DNA of 64,000 bases from Pascua guehoae (Eukaryota; Basidiomycota; Tremellomycetes; Trichosporonales; Trichosporonaceae), in assembly GCA_001600415.1 (NCBI GenBank), contig BCJX01000001.1:1956040-2020039 (forward strand), given 5' to 3'. Shown here piece by piece: positions 22,501 to 33,845 of the stretch; the stretch's first letter is position 1, and the number at the start of each line of letters is the position of its first letter. The notes beneath the pieces were generated by a model. It was not told where the DNA came from. It saw nothing but the letters and a program-made list of their open reading frames with translations, and did not search any database. The translations under genes and the position numbers were made by a program.

Positions 22501-23674
22501 GACGAGCGTGTCGCTGAGCGAGTCGATGAGACCCGAGTGCGAGTCGGGCGGAGGGTGGGCGAGATGCGTGTGTTTGGCGACAGACTGCGAGGTCAGCAGC
22601 AGCAGAGAGCGAGCATCACGCACCCATTGTTGGCTCTGGAGAAAGTCGGCGACGAGCTGGCTGCGCTGAAGCGTGGGGTGGTTGGCTATCCTGTCGGCGA
22701 AGCGCTGCAGGCTGGCGGGTTAGCTTGGTCCCGAGTCGTCAAGCACCCACTCAAGACGGCGCTTCTCCACAAACTCGGACGAGAATCGGTCACCCTTGAT
22801 GTACTCTGTGATGTCAGTTGGTCCATAACGTGTGAAAGAACGTGAACGAGGCAGCTTTCGTGCGCATCACTAACACAACGTCGACGCCGATCTCATACAC
22901 GCCTGTACACGCCTGCGTACTTCCCAAAGACCCAAGATGTTTGAGAAAGCAGCCGACAATGAGGTCGAATGGACATTGTTGCCAGCAGATAGGCCACTAC
23001 CACAAGGACATCCCCCATTCCCACTTTCGTCCGACACATTCACGCGCAACTCACCCAAACGGTGCTTGTCCGGAATTGGGGGAATGACGCATGCAGGAAA
23101 GCTCTTTGCGAGGTGGTCGTGAAGGAAGACAAAGTCCTGGAAGCGACGGCGCACAGTCGACGACGACCCGTTGAATGTGGGGATGTTGGTCTGCTGCATT
23201 CAGCGTCGTGTGTGCACAGTACGCCCCCCTTTGGGGGGCCGGGGGAAAGGAACATGTGGTGTCTTAAAAACGAGGCCTACTCACGCGTGTGTTGACCGCA
23301 TACGAGACGTACATGTCCTTGCTTCCTTCGTGCTCCTTGACGGGGTCGCGGACATGGATGGTCATCCACTGCCCATCCCACGTATACTCTCCATCTGGGC
23401 CGATCCCACTCGTGCTCGACCCGTGTTCGCGCTCGCTGCTGCCGCCCGCACGGGCGATCCCCGAAGACAGCGCCGAGCCCGATGCACCCGGGCCGCCGAG
23501 CGGCGACGCGGACGCCAGCGCGTCGTGTGCGGGCGGTGACGTTGCGCTGATCTTGTCAAAGCCGTCGTCGTCCGAGTCTGCCCCGACTCCGCTCATGTCG
23601 GCAAAGCCGTGGCCGGTGCTGGAGCGTGGGGGCGCATCTTCCCATGTAATCGATTGGAAGCCGTCTTCGTCCAT
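19571..23674 (-). CDS. SNX4: Sorting nexin-4 (Snx4/Atg24), PX-BAR protein
   Basis: Eight-exon model, 520 residues, coding segments 23674-23285, 23193-23055, 22805-22747, 22704-22374, 22296-22166, 22127-21828, 20220-20047 and 19609-19571; all phases agree. Snx4 binds PI3P on endosomes and works in endosome-to-Golgi retrieval and selective autophagy. After an acidic, disordered N-terminus, residues about 110-220 form the PX domain (RRRFQDFVFLHDHL, then PPIPDKHRLEYIKGDRFSSE, assembled across two introns). The rest is the helical BAR region, with the Snx4-typical THSLLAYSNAHRQ and LRDQKQLDFEEL. The last exon encodes only twelve residues (IIPVLQRIRVDV). Introns 1-5 are 38-249 nt, but intron 6 (20221-21827) is 1,607 nt and intron 7 (19610-20046) is 437 nt. 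The family call is firm. Small acceptor ambiguity remains at exon 2 (CAGCAG). Confidence 0.9.
19980..20022. repeat. 9-bp repeat (ACATGATCC-type) in SNX4 intron 7
   Basis: Four consecutive near-identical ACATGATCC/ACATGATTC units lie within the 437-nt last intron of SNX4. Each contains a CATGATC core. Confidence 0.8.
20360..21770. repeat. Decayed tandem array inside SNX4 intron 6
   Basis: On the plus strand a unit of roughly 130-155 bp repeats about six to seven times. Its landmarks are CCCCGTTCAAACACCACG (near 20428, 20645, 20899, 21053, 21196), a nearby AGAAACGCCGTCATGACT, a CCGATCAAACACCTGC-like element (20788, 20949, 21096) and GGCATGTGACACTCTCAAAG (20712, 20867, 21028). A final fragment is near 21738. 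The array sits between intact splice sites of SNX4, so it is transcribed as pre-mRNA on the opposite strand. No ORF spanning the units is convincing. Confidence 0.7.
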
Positions 23675-26018
23675 TGTTGGTAGAAGATGGGAGGGAAGAG
23701 GGTGTTATTGTCAGTCAAGTGGAGTGAATGAGTTGATCCGTCAATGCACTCTACCGGGTAGGGGCAGGCAGAGTCTGATGATGACATGGCTCGTGGGACA
23801 CTGCCACAGCGCTGTGGTTCCGTGGCGGTTGCGCAGCCGGGGTCATGTGACTTGGATGCCTTACGTAAAATGGAATGTGTGTCGGGTGGCAAAACGTGGA
23901 CTGACTGAAATGCCTCGGAGGTTTTGAAATATGGGATTAGGATTTTGGGTCAAAAGACTCAGATCTGGGTGTGAGGTGTGTGTGTGTGTGTGGCGTGGTG
24001 TGTGGTGCGTGTGTGTGTGCGTGTGAGGGAGTGCGTACGTAAGCCAGACGAGGGAGGGAGAGAGAGAGGGAGGGAGGAGAGGGGTGGGATTGGGGATTGT
24101 AATTATTACTCAGGGCAGGCTAAAGGCGTGTGCACTAGTGCGAGGGGCAAGTGCACAGAGTTGCCCAAGGCAGACGATCAGGCAGACGATCAGGCAAGAG
24201 GGGAGAGAACGAAGGGGGTGGTGCGAGCAATAAAAGAGTTATGCCTATCTGGACCCGTGTTGGCCATTCGTCGACCCCCATTTACCCTCATCGACGCTTT
24301 GGCTTCGTGCTCTCCCTCGTCTTCAGAGCACAGCTTAGACACGTCGGATGCTCGGTTGCGAAATGTACGGGGCTGTGCCGCTGCAATCCGCTGCATGTAA
24401 TTAGGAGGCGGTGTCGACGCCCGCAATGCACTGCATACAGTCGTGTATGAATACTGACCGACGAGGTAGCCGGGATACCAACCAGGCTGCAGGTAGACTT
24501 GTGCAATCCGCGTTCATTTTTCGACGTTTGCATGCCTGCACAACGGCATCCTTCAGGGAACCCCCCTGCTCTTGCCTCCCCCGCACACACCCCAAAGCAC
24601 TGCCCTGGACGCCACTGTTGCCCCGCGCAAAATAATGTGTTGGACGATGAGGGGGAGCGGAGACGGACATTGGTTGGGAACCGCGGATGGCGGATGGCGG
24701 ATGACGGCTAGCCGATAACGGATAACACGGGCAGGCAGACTCACAGCATGCACACCGCCCCTTCCTTTGGTGATTGACAGATTGACGCTGCGGGAAACAC
24801 GGGGATACGGATCGCAGTCTTGTGTGCTGCAGACATGAATGGGACGCGTATGGCGAGCTACTCTGCAACAAGGGCATAGATAGGGATGGCATACACCGGA
24901 GGAGGACGACAGGCTAGAGGGCTCTGGCTCTGGCTTCGGGGTTATCTAGCAGACGACAGAGCTTAATAGAGTGCAGTCTGTCGGGGGTAGAGTAGTCGTG
25001 GCGCTCTATTTACCCTGTAAATGCCCCTGCGTCCTCACCGGCTGCACGGCTGCCCGTCCCTGGCCTTTATTGGAATGGGCGCTCGTCTGCAGACCCGGGG
25101 TACGGCATACGGCGGGCAGTTTGTCCAAACCCATGTCCCACTCTCCGACATTGTCGCTCTCTGGAAACGCTGCTGGCACTACTGGTCATTTCTGGAGCGT
25201 GTTCTGAGCCGTTGAGCCTGTGGGCTGTGGGCTGTGGGCCATTGGACCATTGGGTCGATGCAACCCAAAACCCTGCCTGCCTTGCGTTGCACCTGAAATG
25301 GATGACTGGCTGGCTGGCTGCAACGGGCAAAATGGCTGGCTACTTCCGCATTCCGCTGCTTGTCTGCCTGAGGTGCAGCAAGTGTACCAAAGCTCTCGAT
25401 GGCTGGATTCCTGCATGCCTAGAGGTTGTATCCTGCAGGATCCCCTCCCTGCCCATGACCCCCCGTCCTTGACTCCTGGCATGCCTGGACACAGGAAACA
25501 TGCACGACATCAGGTGGATGCGCAGGATATCACAGGATGACAGGAATTGCGATGCAACGCCTTGGTCATGCGTGCGCCGCCACCATGATTGGATTGGGCT
25601 CGGCCTTTGGTCCCTTGCCACCGCCGTCGTTGGTACTACACGAGCACAGTAGCGTCCGTACTACCGCCTTGCTCCTGTTCCACTACGGCACTGTACTCTT
25701 GTGCATCCTCCAACCCGCATCCTCGACGCCGCCGCCTGGTCACTTGAGGGGACAGTCAAAGGAGCAAGCATATCCGCGTACCGCTCGCTCCTGCGTCTCG
25801 TCTCATCCTCTCCTCTTTTTGTCGACACTCAGCACTGTTTCCCAAACCCATGCCCCCGACTCTGTCCACATCTGTTCATCTCTCATACCAAACCATCATT
25901 GCCACACTCGTCGAGTCCCAACAAGTCTGCGCCTCTCCCAGCCACCGTCACAGCCGCGCTCACAGACCGCCGCCGCACTCGCTCCTTGTCTCACCCGTCG
26001 AGCCTTGAGCCTCAACCC
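23675..26018. other. Divergent intergenic interval between SNX4 and the GATA factor gene
   Basis: No supportable gene. Next to SNX4 there are a GT-rich tract (23977-24028) and a purine-rich GAGGGAGGGAGAGAG tract (24048-24083), which would be pyrimidine-rich in the SNX4 leader. The final ~240 bases before the GATA-factor ATG are C/T-rich, resembling other leaders in this window. Open frames near 24288-24890 and 25020-25620 have no family features. Confidence 0.5.
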
Positions 26019-27847
26019 ATGACTCAAGCTCGTCTTCCGCATTCGCACCTCGGGCCCTTGTCTTCGTCGTTTGCACCCCACGACCACCACCTCTCTCTTG
26101 CCTCCTCTGCAGCTGCAACCGACTATCCATCCTCGTCATCGTGGGGGCTGGGTTCTTCGAATTCACTCTCCGCGCCCACCCCTTCGTCATCGCAACAGCC
26201 GCGCATAACTACTACTGCCGCTGCCGCCGCCCCAGCAGGAACAGCGGCCACGACGGATTCCTCCGGGTCAAACCCTTCGCCTCCTTCGTTCCTCTCTGAT
26301 ATCGGCTATCGCGGGGGCGCGTACCAGCAACAGGCATCGCCAACAAGCGCGTCAGCATCTACTTGCAACAACTGGCAGATACAGCCTCCCTTTGCTACCT
26401 CGTCGTCTCCACCAGGCGCCGCCGACACCCAGCCGCGCCAGTCGTTCTCGACAACTCCGACCATCCCCACGCGCAACCTCCCAGGTGGTAACAACACGAC
26501 GTCCGCTACGACCTCTACTAGTACCGGCGCTGCCCCGACCTCGCTGTCGCTCTCCTCGATTGTCGACGCCGCCACTGCATCTGCCCAGCTGTCGGACCCG
26601 TGGACACCCAAGCCGCGCGTGTGGAACGAGCAGTCGCTCTTTGACGAGCTCAAGAGCTCCTCTACATCGGGCGGCCAAGACCCGTCGCGCCCGCCCAGCT
26701 CGCCGCCTCTCGCGTGGAGAATGCAGACCTACGTTCAGCAGGGGCAGTACATGCTGCCCTTCTCGTCGACGTCATCGGCAGCACCGGCGTCGTACGCCGC
26801 GCCACCCGCGTTCGGCGGCGGCCTGGGTGGTGGTCTTGCGGCCGCGTTCCCCGAGTACATGCCTGCCCCTTATGGCTCTGGCTCTTACGCGACCCAGGCC
26901 CAGCCGGCGAGTAGCCTTAACGCCGACCAGACGGCATACGACCCCCCGGAGTCGTCATCGTCCCGCACTGATCGGGGCCAGGTCGGTCCCGCAGAGTATG
27001 CCCAGGTGAGTACGAGCGGGCGAGAGGGAAGGGGGAGTGTGTGCGACACGACCGCGGTTCAGCGAGCCGCAGCCGCAGCCGCCGGCGGCATCAGCAGCGC
27101 GTATCCCCGCGCACTCTGTGCACTCTGCGGACTCTGCGCATGCCGAGCGCCCCGCCAGTGTCCGGTAGACGACCAAGTTGTGGATTTGCAGACCTGACGA
27201 TCCCAGGCACTCGAGTCTTACCGACACATCCGCGCGGCTCTCCCACACATCCGCCCTGCCGACAGTCCCGGCGCGCCCGCCACTGGCCAGCCATACCGGT
27301 CCATTCTCGACTGTGCGAGCACGGCGCTCAGCATGCTGGCAGGGCGCGTCTCGGCGACCACCAAGACCGGGGCTGGGTCCTCCCGTGCCCAGCGCCCGTC
27401 GGGCAGTGGTCCCGACCCCAAGCGCCAGCGCCTGTCCAACGGCGGCGACAAGGGTGACAAGCCCGCGCCCTTCTGCCGCGGGTGCGGCGCAACAGAGACG
27501 CCAGAATGGCGCCGAGGCCCTCTTGGCCCCCGCACCCTGTGCAATGCTTGCGTGAGTCGCGGATCCAGCCCGGTCGAGTGCCTCGTCCCTCCTTCGTGTC
27601 GTCGTCTCGTCGCCTTTGCTTTGGGGCTTTGAGACTTTGCTTTGGGGCAGTCACGTCGTCTCTTTGGGATAAGCATGTCTTTGAGAGACGAGGCGTCGCG
27701 CGTGCCAGGAACTATTCATCGTCATGGCTACTTTTTTTCGGGGCAGACGCTGACGATCAGGGCCTCGTGCACATGAAAATGATGCGCAAGAAGAAGAAGG
27801 CGGAAGAAAAGGCCGCCGCCGACGCCGCCGCCGCAAAGTCGGTCTAG
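26019..27847 (+). CDS. GATA-type zinc-finger transcription factor
   Basis: Three exons, 26019-27005, 27207-27551 and 27761-27847, 472 residues; both introns are phase 0 and long for this window (201 and 209 nt). A single C-terminal GATA finger is split by intron 2. Exon 2 supplies CRGCGATETPEWRRGPLGPR and the CNAC, and exon 3 continues GLVHMKMMRKKKK. Spacing is C-x2-C-x18-C-x2-C, the 18-residue loop typical of fungal WC-2-like and Gat-type factors, with the basic tail needed for binding GATA sites. The N-terminal 300 residues are Ser/Thr/Ala/Gln-rich and disordered, as in activation regions. A short conserved-looking helix (ALESYRHIRAALPHI) opens exon 2. The upstream frame is open to 25701, but that part resembles a C/T-rich leader, so the ATG at 26019 is preferred. 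There is no PAS domain, so it is not a full white-collar protein. Target genes unknown. Confidence 0.85.
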
Positions 27848-30814
27848 CCGACGGCACCGGCGTACCGGCGTACGCGAGTACGCCGGAAGAGTGCGCCAGG
27901 AAGCAAGACCACGCGCCCTGCCTCGGCCTGCCCCGCCCTCCCCTCCCCAAGCCAGTGTACGAACCCGTTGCAACCAAAGCCACCGCGCACCAACCCCGCC
28001 CCGCCCCAAAGTTGTGAATAGTCAATACCCGCCCCTCGTCGGGGAGTGCATCCTGTTGTACGAATATACTAGTGTGTTACATGTTGATCTCGCAAGAGAG
28101 CATAGCATAGATGCATGCGTTGTGCTAGAGGCGGGCTGGCGGACCGGGCCGAGCTCACAGAGCTCGCAGAGCTGGCAGTCACAGGGGGGCACAGTGGCAT
28201 GGCATACCCCAGCGGTCAGTCACCATACCGTCATGGCACACGTCGGCGACGTTGCAACCAGACGCGTCGGTCCGCGTCCCGAGGTGACTCGAGGTACTTG
28301 CTGACCTCGCTCTCCCAACTTTCCTAGCTCCCCTCGCACCCTCGCCCAACTCTCCTATGCTCCCGACGTACGCGTCCGCGCGACGACACGGAACTAGTCG
28401 CTGGCCCTGCCGATCCCTCCCGCGCCACGTCGCGAGCTCTAGCTCTAGCCAACGGCCAACGGCCAGCGCCAGCAGCCAGTACGGGCGAGGTACGGCGCAC
28501 AAGGCCCGACCTAGCCCCGACGCCTCAGTAAACAAGCCATCACGGATCCGCATCCCCGTGCGCGTACACTCGCCACGCCCACACCCATGGCCCTCGCCCT
28601 GGTCCTCGTCCACGGAACAACGCAATGCGCGGCAAGGATCACCGTCGTGCATCGTGCATTGTGCCGCCTGGCATGCCTGGCACTGGCACTGGCACAAGTC
28701 GACTACTGTCCCAGCTTGCAGATCGCAGATCTCCCACACGAGCCAGCCCACGACGAGCCAGATCCCTAAGAGCAACTAACACACACTGGCGCAGCGGGGT
28801 CGCGCGTACGCATATGCATATGCATATACGCACTAGACCCCCCCCCCCCCCCCATGAGGCGCGGATTGCTGGAACGTACAGTAGGCACGGCGACTGGGGT
28901 TAGCGGTGTCACATGGATGAGACAGATCTGGATCTGGGCCGGCCAATCGCCGTCGCGGTGGCTGGTGGGGGGGCCGGGTGACGACGGGCGTACGTTGGGT
29001 ACGGTGCGACGGCGGGGGTGGTGGGGCGGGTGCGACGCTCGATGCTGTTCGTACACCACGGCGGCGTCGGGCTTCGTTCATCGGCGTCGTAGGGGGGGGG
29101 GGGGGTGAAGCTTTGGAGGTTGTGGCGCCACATCGAGCTGCGCTGCGGAATTACGCTCAGCACGGTGCGACTCCATGGTGTGCTGGTGCGGTAAAGTATG
29201 TAGTTTCAGCCCGCTCCTCGAGGCATGGGTTCGACGACGGTTCTACAGAAGCGGGGCTGGCGTCGTGTCCGTGCTCGCCCCGAGTATACCCACCCGTAAA
29301 CGCTGGGCAGGTCACACCTCGACTGTATTTACTCGCATCGGTTCGAGTGCAACGGGTACGATACGGTATCTCCTCACCATTTGTTTTTTTTTTTAAAAAA
29401 TCTGGAATTAGCCACGCGTCACGGGCTGCTTTGTCTCGGAGCTGCCATGCCAAGCTCGCTAGCTTGGGTAGTCGGTGTTCATTCTACGAGGTTGGAGTAG
29501 CGTGCAACTAAGCTCCTTGGGCGTCAGAGTACGTGGTCGACCAGTATTAATTGAGTGACTGTGCACGAATACTGGTGGCATTCTGGGCTTGTCTGGGTCT
29601 CAGGTTCATCGCAGGTCGATAACCACACTCGCGACAAGTGTCGGCGCATCCTTGAACAACATGACTGTATTTTGCACCACCTTGTACAATTTCTCTGGCA
29701 GTCTTTTGTGCACAGTTTCTCTGGCAGTCCTTTTGTGCCCAATTGCTCTCGCAGTCTTTTCGTGCACAGTTTCTCTAGCAGTCTTTTTATCCTGCACATT
29801 TACACGACTACGGGACCACGGTACTCGTAAACTATCACAGTGTAGACTCATACCAAACAGGCGGACGCGACCCCACCTCGTGAATGTCGAGAATCGAGTC
29901 GTTGCCATCATGGCAATGACTCCCCAACGCACACTCGTGAAGTCGATAGACCACCATAAATGCGCCCAGTCGCCTCGGCGATACACTTCTCGTCAGACAT
30001 TCCAGCCAGCAAGACGAAGACATCCCGGACAAGAGGGAAGGGGGGGGGGGGGGTTATAGGGCGAGCAGGGTACAATCGCTTTGGGACTTCCACCCGCGCC
30101 GTTCCCCGGATCGAGTGGCTGGCGAGTATGAGCCCCTGCTACAGGACCGCACCCGTATCAACCACGGGACAGTGTAGACTTGGACTGAGCAGTGAGAAAT
30201 GTGGGGGCTAGAGGGCTTGCCATTCACTGAGCTGCAACGGTGGCCGTGGATGCCGAGACGTAAGGCGGCGGCAGTGGCTTGACGGTCTATGTCGTATCGC
30301 CTACCTGGCACGGCGCGTGTCGACCCCCCAGTGGCTATTTCACAGATGGTAGAGTAGCAGAGCCCCCTTGGACGGCTCGCACCGAGTGAGCGGCGACCTC
30401 GGACTTGAGGCTACCCCGTCATAGCGTGCAGACTGTACCAGGTCGACTCGACCAGGGGAAAGACCTACCTGACGAGTACGGGTGGGTGCGGGGTCTGGGG
30501 TAGCCGGGATCGAGGCGAGGAAGGCCAGGGTCGAGGAAGGCCAGGTCGAGGAAGGCCGGTGTCGAGGAAGGCGCCGGTCGAGTCGGGAGTCGGGAGGTGG
30601 AGGAAGGTGGTCGAGTCGGGAGTTGGAGGAAGGACGGCAGACGGTATCGGTACCGAAGGGCCAGTCTTGTGTATATCTCCCTTCCTCTCCTCTGCTCACA
30701 TCTCTCGTCTCATCTCACCTCTCATCCCATCTCTCGTCTCATCTCTCGTCTCATCACTTCCTGCAACTGCTTTCTTTCGGCACCGCTACCACACCCACCG
30801 ACCTCAACCCCACC
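27848..30814. other. 3-kb gene-poor interval with G/C tracts and a 26-bp minisatellite
   Basis: No supportable gene. Contents: GAGCTCACAGAGCTCGCAGAGC repeats (28151-28174), CATATGCATATGCATAT (28810-28826), a C16 tract (28838-28853), a G14 tract (29092-29105), the four-copy ~26-bp repeat at 29683-29787, a G14 tract (30040-30053), GGTCGAGGAAGGCC-type repeats (30513-30640), and a C/T-rich leader-like stretch with TCTCGTCTCATC repeats (30670-30760) just before the small lysine-rich gene. Open frames in the interval show only biased composition. Confidence 0.5.
29683..29787. repeat. Four-copy ~26-bp minisatellite
   Basis: Units share GTGCACAGTTTCTCTGGCAG followed by TCTTTT and begin near 29683, 29708, 29735 and 29762, with a few substitutions between copies. 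Confidence 0.85.
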
Positions 30815-31025
30815 ATGGCGCCGCCCAAGAAGGGGAGCAAGAAGCCCAAGCCCGACCCCAAGGCCGACCCCAAGGCCGCGTCCAAAGTGAGCTGCAGCCC
30901 TCTCCGTGGACGTGAAGCTGACATGAGGCCCGGCAAGGACAAGGTCAGCTCTAGGTCCCCCCTCATCGAGCTGATGGCAGAAAGGCAAGGACGACAAGAA
31001 GGCCAAGCCCAAGAAGAAGAAGTAG
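30815..31025 (+). CDS. Small lysine-rich protein (38 residues), two exons
   Basis: Exon 30815-30886 (24 codons), 94-nt intron with GTGAGC donor and GGCAG acceptor, exon 30981-31025 (14 codons plus stop). The phase is 0 on both sides. The ATG stands in the context CCACCATGG, directly after a C/T-rich leader like those of its neighbours. The predicted peptide begins MAPPKKGSKKPKPDPKADPK and ends in a run of lysines; almost half of its residues are lysine and it has no aromatic or bulky hydrophobic residues. Both exons share the same K/P/D composition, which supports the splice. Such peptides could bind nucleic acid or ribosomes, but I recognise no family; it is not obviously TMA7. An unspliced reading would be longer and much less biased. 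The peptide is plausible but needs expression evidence. Confidence 0.45.
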
Positions 31026-31394
31026 GGCAGTGGTGGCGAGGAAGCAATCGCGCGGTCGCCGTCACGAGGTGTCGTTGTGCGCCCTTGTGTCCATCGCACG
31101 GCACCGTTGGCACGAGTCAATCGAGTCAAGCGTGTCCGAGCATCTCGAGTTACCCACACGTCCTTTCTACCGCTCGCATAGTCATGTCACTGTCGTTGTA
31201 CTACCTGTTCAAACTGCCATTGCATCAGAGTTCTGTCAGTTGTCCAAGCCGCATCGAGACGTGTTCCTCACGATGCCCCAAGCTGTATCAGCTGTATCAG
31301 TGCAGTATCATCTCCCCCAGCTACACGCAATGAGTGTCCGCCTATCAATGTGTCACACAACATACATGGTACTAGTGATCGCCTCATCATCTCC
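31026..31394. other. Convergent intergenic segment
   Basis: 369 bp between the lysine-rich gene and GID7, which end toward each other. It probably holds both 3'UTRs and terminators. No gene seen. Confidence 0.5.
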
Positions 31395-33845
31395 TCACAA
31401 CTCCATCCCCTCATCCGTGTCGTCCGGCTCATCCGGCACGGACGGCTGTTGGTCAACTGGCTCAGCCGGCTGCCAGATGCGGCTGGATGTCAGTATGAGC
31501 CCACACACTCTCCACGCCCAACTTACATGCTGAAATCGTCGCTGCACGACGCAAAGAGCTTGCGCGAGAGGACGGGGTTCCAGGCCACGGCGTTGACCGT
31601 GTCTTCGTGGCCCTGCAAGACTTCGACGGGGACAGTCGAGTTGCTCTGCCAGACATATACCATGTTGTCTGCGAGTTAGTCGTGCTCCAGCCGAACCCAA
31701 CTCACCTTCGCTACCGCTCATTACAAAGCGGTCCTTTGGCGCGCCAAACGAGCTCCGGATGAGGAAGCGGCTCTGGACGTGGCCAACATACTTGCGGATG
31801 ACGTGGAGATGCGGCTCGAGGCCAAAGAGCTGGAGCTCGTCTGGTGCACAGCTCACGAGCACGCGCGCACCGTCATGCGAGAGCTTGAGGCTCGTCGCGT
31901 CCGAGCACTGAATGTTGGGCACATAGTCGATCATGTCGCGGTCGGCAATGCGGATCACTGCAATGCCATGGTCCATGCTCTCAAACTCGCCCGACAGGTC
32001 CTTGCCCTCGACGATGCGCGCCGAAATGGTTGGCCGCCACTCGTCCTTCTTGCTACCGGGTGCACGCCGGCGCCACGTCGTGACGGCGACGATGCGCGTC
32101 GCGTCAGGGGTGATGGCAAAGTCGACAATGTGCATGTTGTTGATTGCCCATTTGCGCACCACGTTGCCAGTCGGGTCGTAGAACACCACATGGCAGTCGA
32201 GCGACGTCACGACAAACTGCGAACCATCGGGCAGCCACTGGATCGCGCTGATCGTGTCTGTATGCGGCGAGTTGTCTCCAGAAGTCGATGTGCGCACACC
32301 CGTCTTGGCGTTCCACACAAAGACCTGGCGATCGGCAGCTGTCACTAGCGTCTCCCCATCTGGCGACCATGCCAGCGCATCGACCGACGAGTTGTGGCCG
32401 CGGAGCGTATGCAACGCCACGACGCCGTACTTCTTGCTGTCTCCTTCCGGCGGCTAAAAATAGTTAGATCCCATTCGCTAACCTTGACACTCACTGTCAA
32501 CTGCCAGATGGCCACAGTCTTGTCCTTGCTCGCCGAAGCCAGCAGGTTGCCGTTGGGGCTCCACTCAATCCGCCATACTTCATCCGTGTGCTCTCGGAGG
32601 ACGTGCGTGGTGACCTTGGGGAAGGTCCCGCTCACGCATTGGTGGTCAGTGTAGAGTGATGTAAGCCCATTGTCGTCGTGGTACAGGCATGTCTGCTGCT
32701 GGTGTTGCCGAGCTTGGTCAAGAAGTGAGGCAAGGCGGCGCGACGGGACCATGACCTTTGGCGAAATGTCGACTGCGTCGTTAGCATCGTGCACACGGCT
32801 CCACACGCAAGTGTTACTCACCCTGCAACCGCTCGAGAAGCTGTCGCCGTGAGATTCCTGCGGCGCCGTCCCACTTTGCTCGCTCGTAGAGATCGTCACG
32901 GTCAAGACACATCATGTACCCCGAGAGATCGTGGAGCGCACTCGAGTCTTGTGTCGACGTTGCAAGCTCGTTTCGCAGCACTCCAAGCGCCTTCTTCTGC
33001 TGTCCAGCTTCGAGATACTCGAGATACTTTTGCTGGGCAATCAAAAACTTGGCCCGGTCCAGAGGAGTCTCGCGCTCTGTGGCCTTGTCTTTGCCCGATG
33101 CGTAGCTACTTCGCGACGATGACGCCCCAATCTCCGCGTGACTTGCGGCGTCCGCAGTGACACCGACGTCGGCAAGAAGGGCTACAGCCTCCGACCAGCG
33201 TCCACCAAGGACAGCCGCCTGTAAGTCTTGTGCGGCTTGAGAGGCGAGAGTGTATCCAGACTCTTTGGACAATACGGATGCTGCTTGACTAGGATTGTGA
33301 GCCGTCACCCATGCGAAGAAGTTTCCTCACCTGTAACCCATATCCTCGAGCCCTTGCAACATAAGGCGGACAATCTCTTCACGATCGACAGGCATGCGCT
33401 TTCCAATCTGCTTCCTTGACGCTTCTACACGTTCAGTGTCGCCGTTGCTGTCGATGTCTGGAATGACGGCGTCCATGGAAATGTCCTCCGATACAGGCTC
33501 CCAGTCTTCGTCGTCGGCGTACATGAGGGCACCGTCTGGACGGTAGGTACGGACTTGCTCCAGGAAGCTGGTCGGCAGCGTGTACGGCCCGTTGTCGGCA
33601 CCGTTGCCTGTCGAGCCGTTTCCGGAAGCACCGTTGCCGCTGATGCCGTTGCCCTCGACACCGTTAAAAGGAAGAGGTGCGCCCATGCTGCGGGACGTGG
33701 ATTCCGCCGCAGTCAAGGTGCTGTGTGCTGTCATCGAGGTCACGTCGGAGGATGGGCGGTGTCGCTGTGGTGGTCTTTCAAGAGAGTGATCTTGCTCGCC
33801 CGTATCCGATGGAGAGCGACGGCGAGTGGTGCCGCGCTGCTGCAT
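31395..33845 (-). CDS. GID7: GID7/WDR26-like subunit of the GID/CTLH ubiquitin ligase
   Basis: Six exons (33845-33331, 33288-32822, 32772-32495, 32453-31706, 31668-31527, 31482-31395), 745 residues, introns 37-49 nt, all phases consistent. Gid7/WDR26 is a supramolecular-assembly and substrate-linked subunit of the GID/CTLH E3 ligase, which in yeast destroys gluconeogenic enzymes. After a disordered N-terminus with a GNGISGNGASGNGSTGNG repeat, a LisH motif (EEIVRLMLQGLEDMGYSQAA, joined across intron 1) leads into the CTLH region (KFLIAQQKYLEYLEAGQQKKAL). WD40 blades follow, with SASKDKTVAIWQL, LRGHNSSVDALAWSPDGETL, LQGHEDTVNAVAWNP and CSDDFSIRIWQP. The last exon adds an acidic tail. The first in-frame ATG is 33845; the open frame further upstream has no ATG. 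The family assignment is strong. Confidence 0.92.

Noticed and set aside
30482..31333. 283-codon read-through of the lysine-rich gene
   Set aside because: The frame includes leader and intron sequence. The spliced version has uniform composition and clear splice signals.
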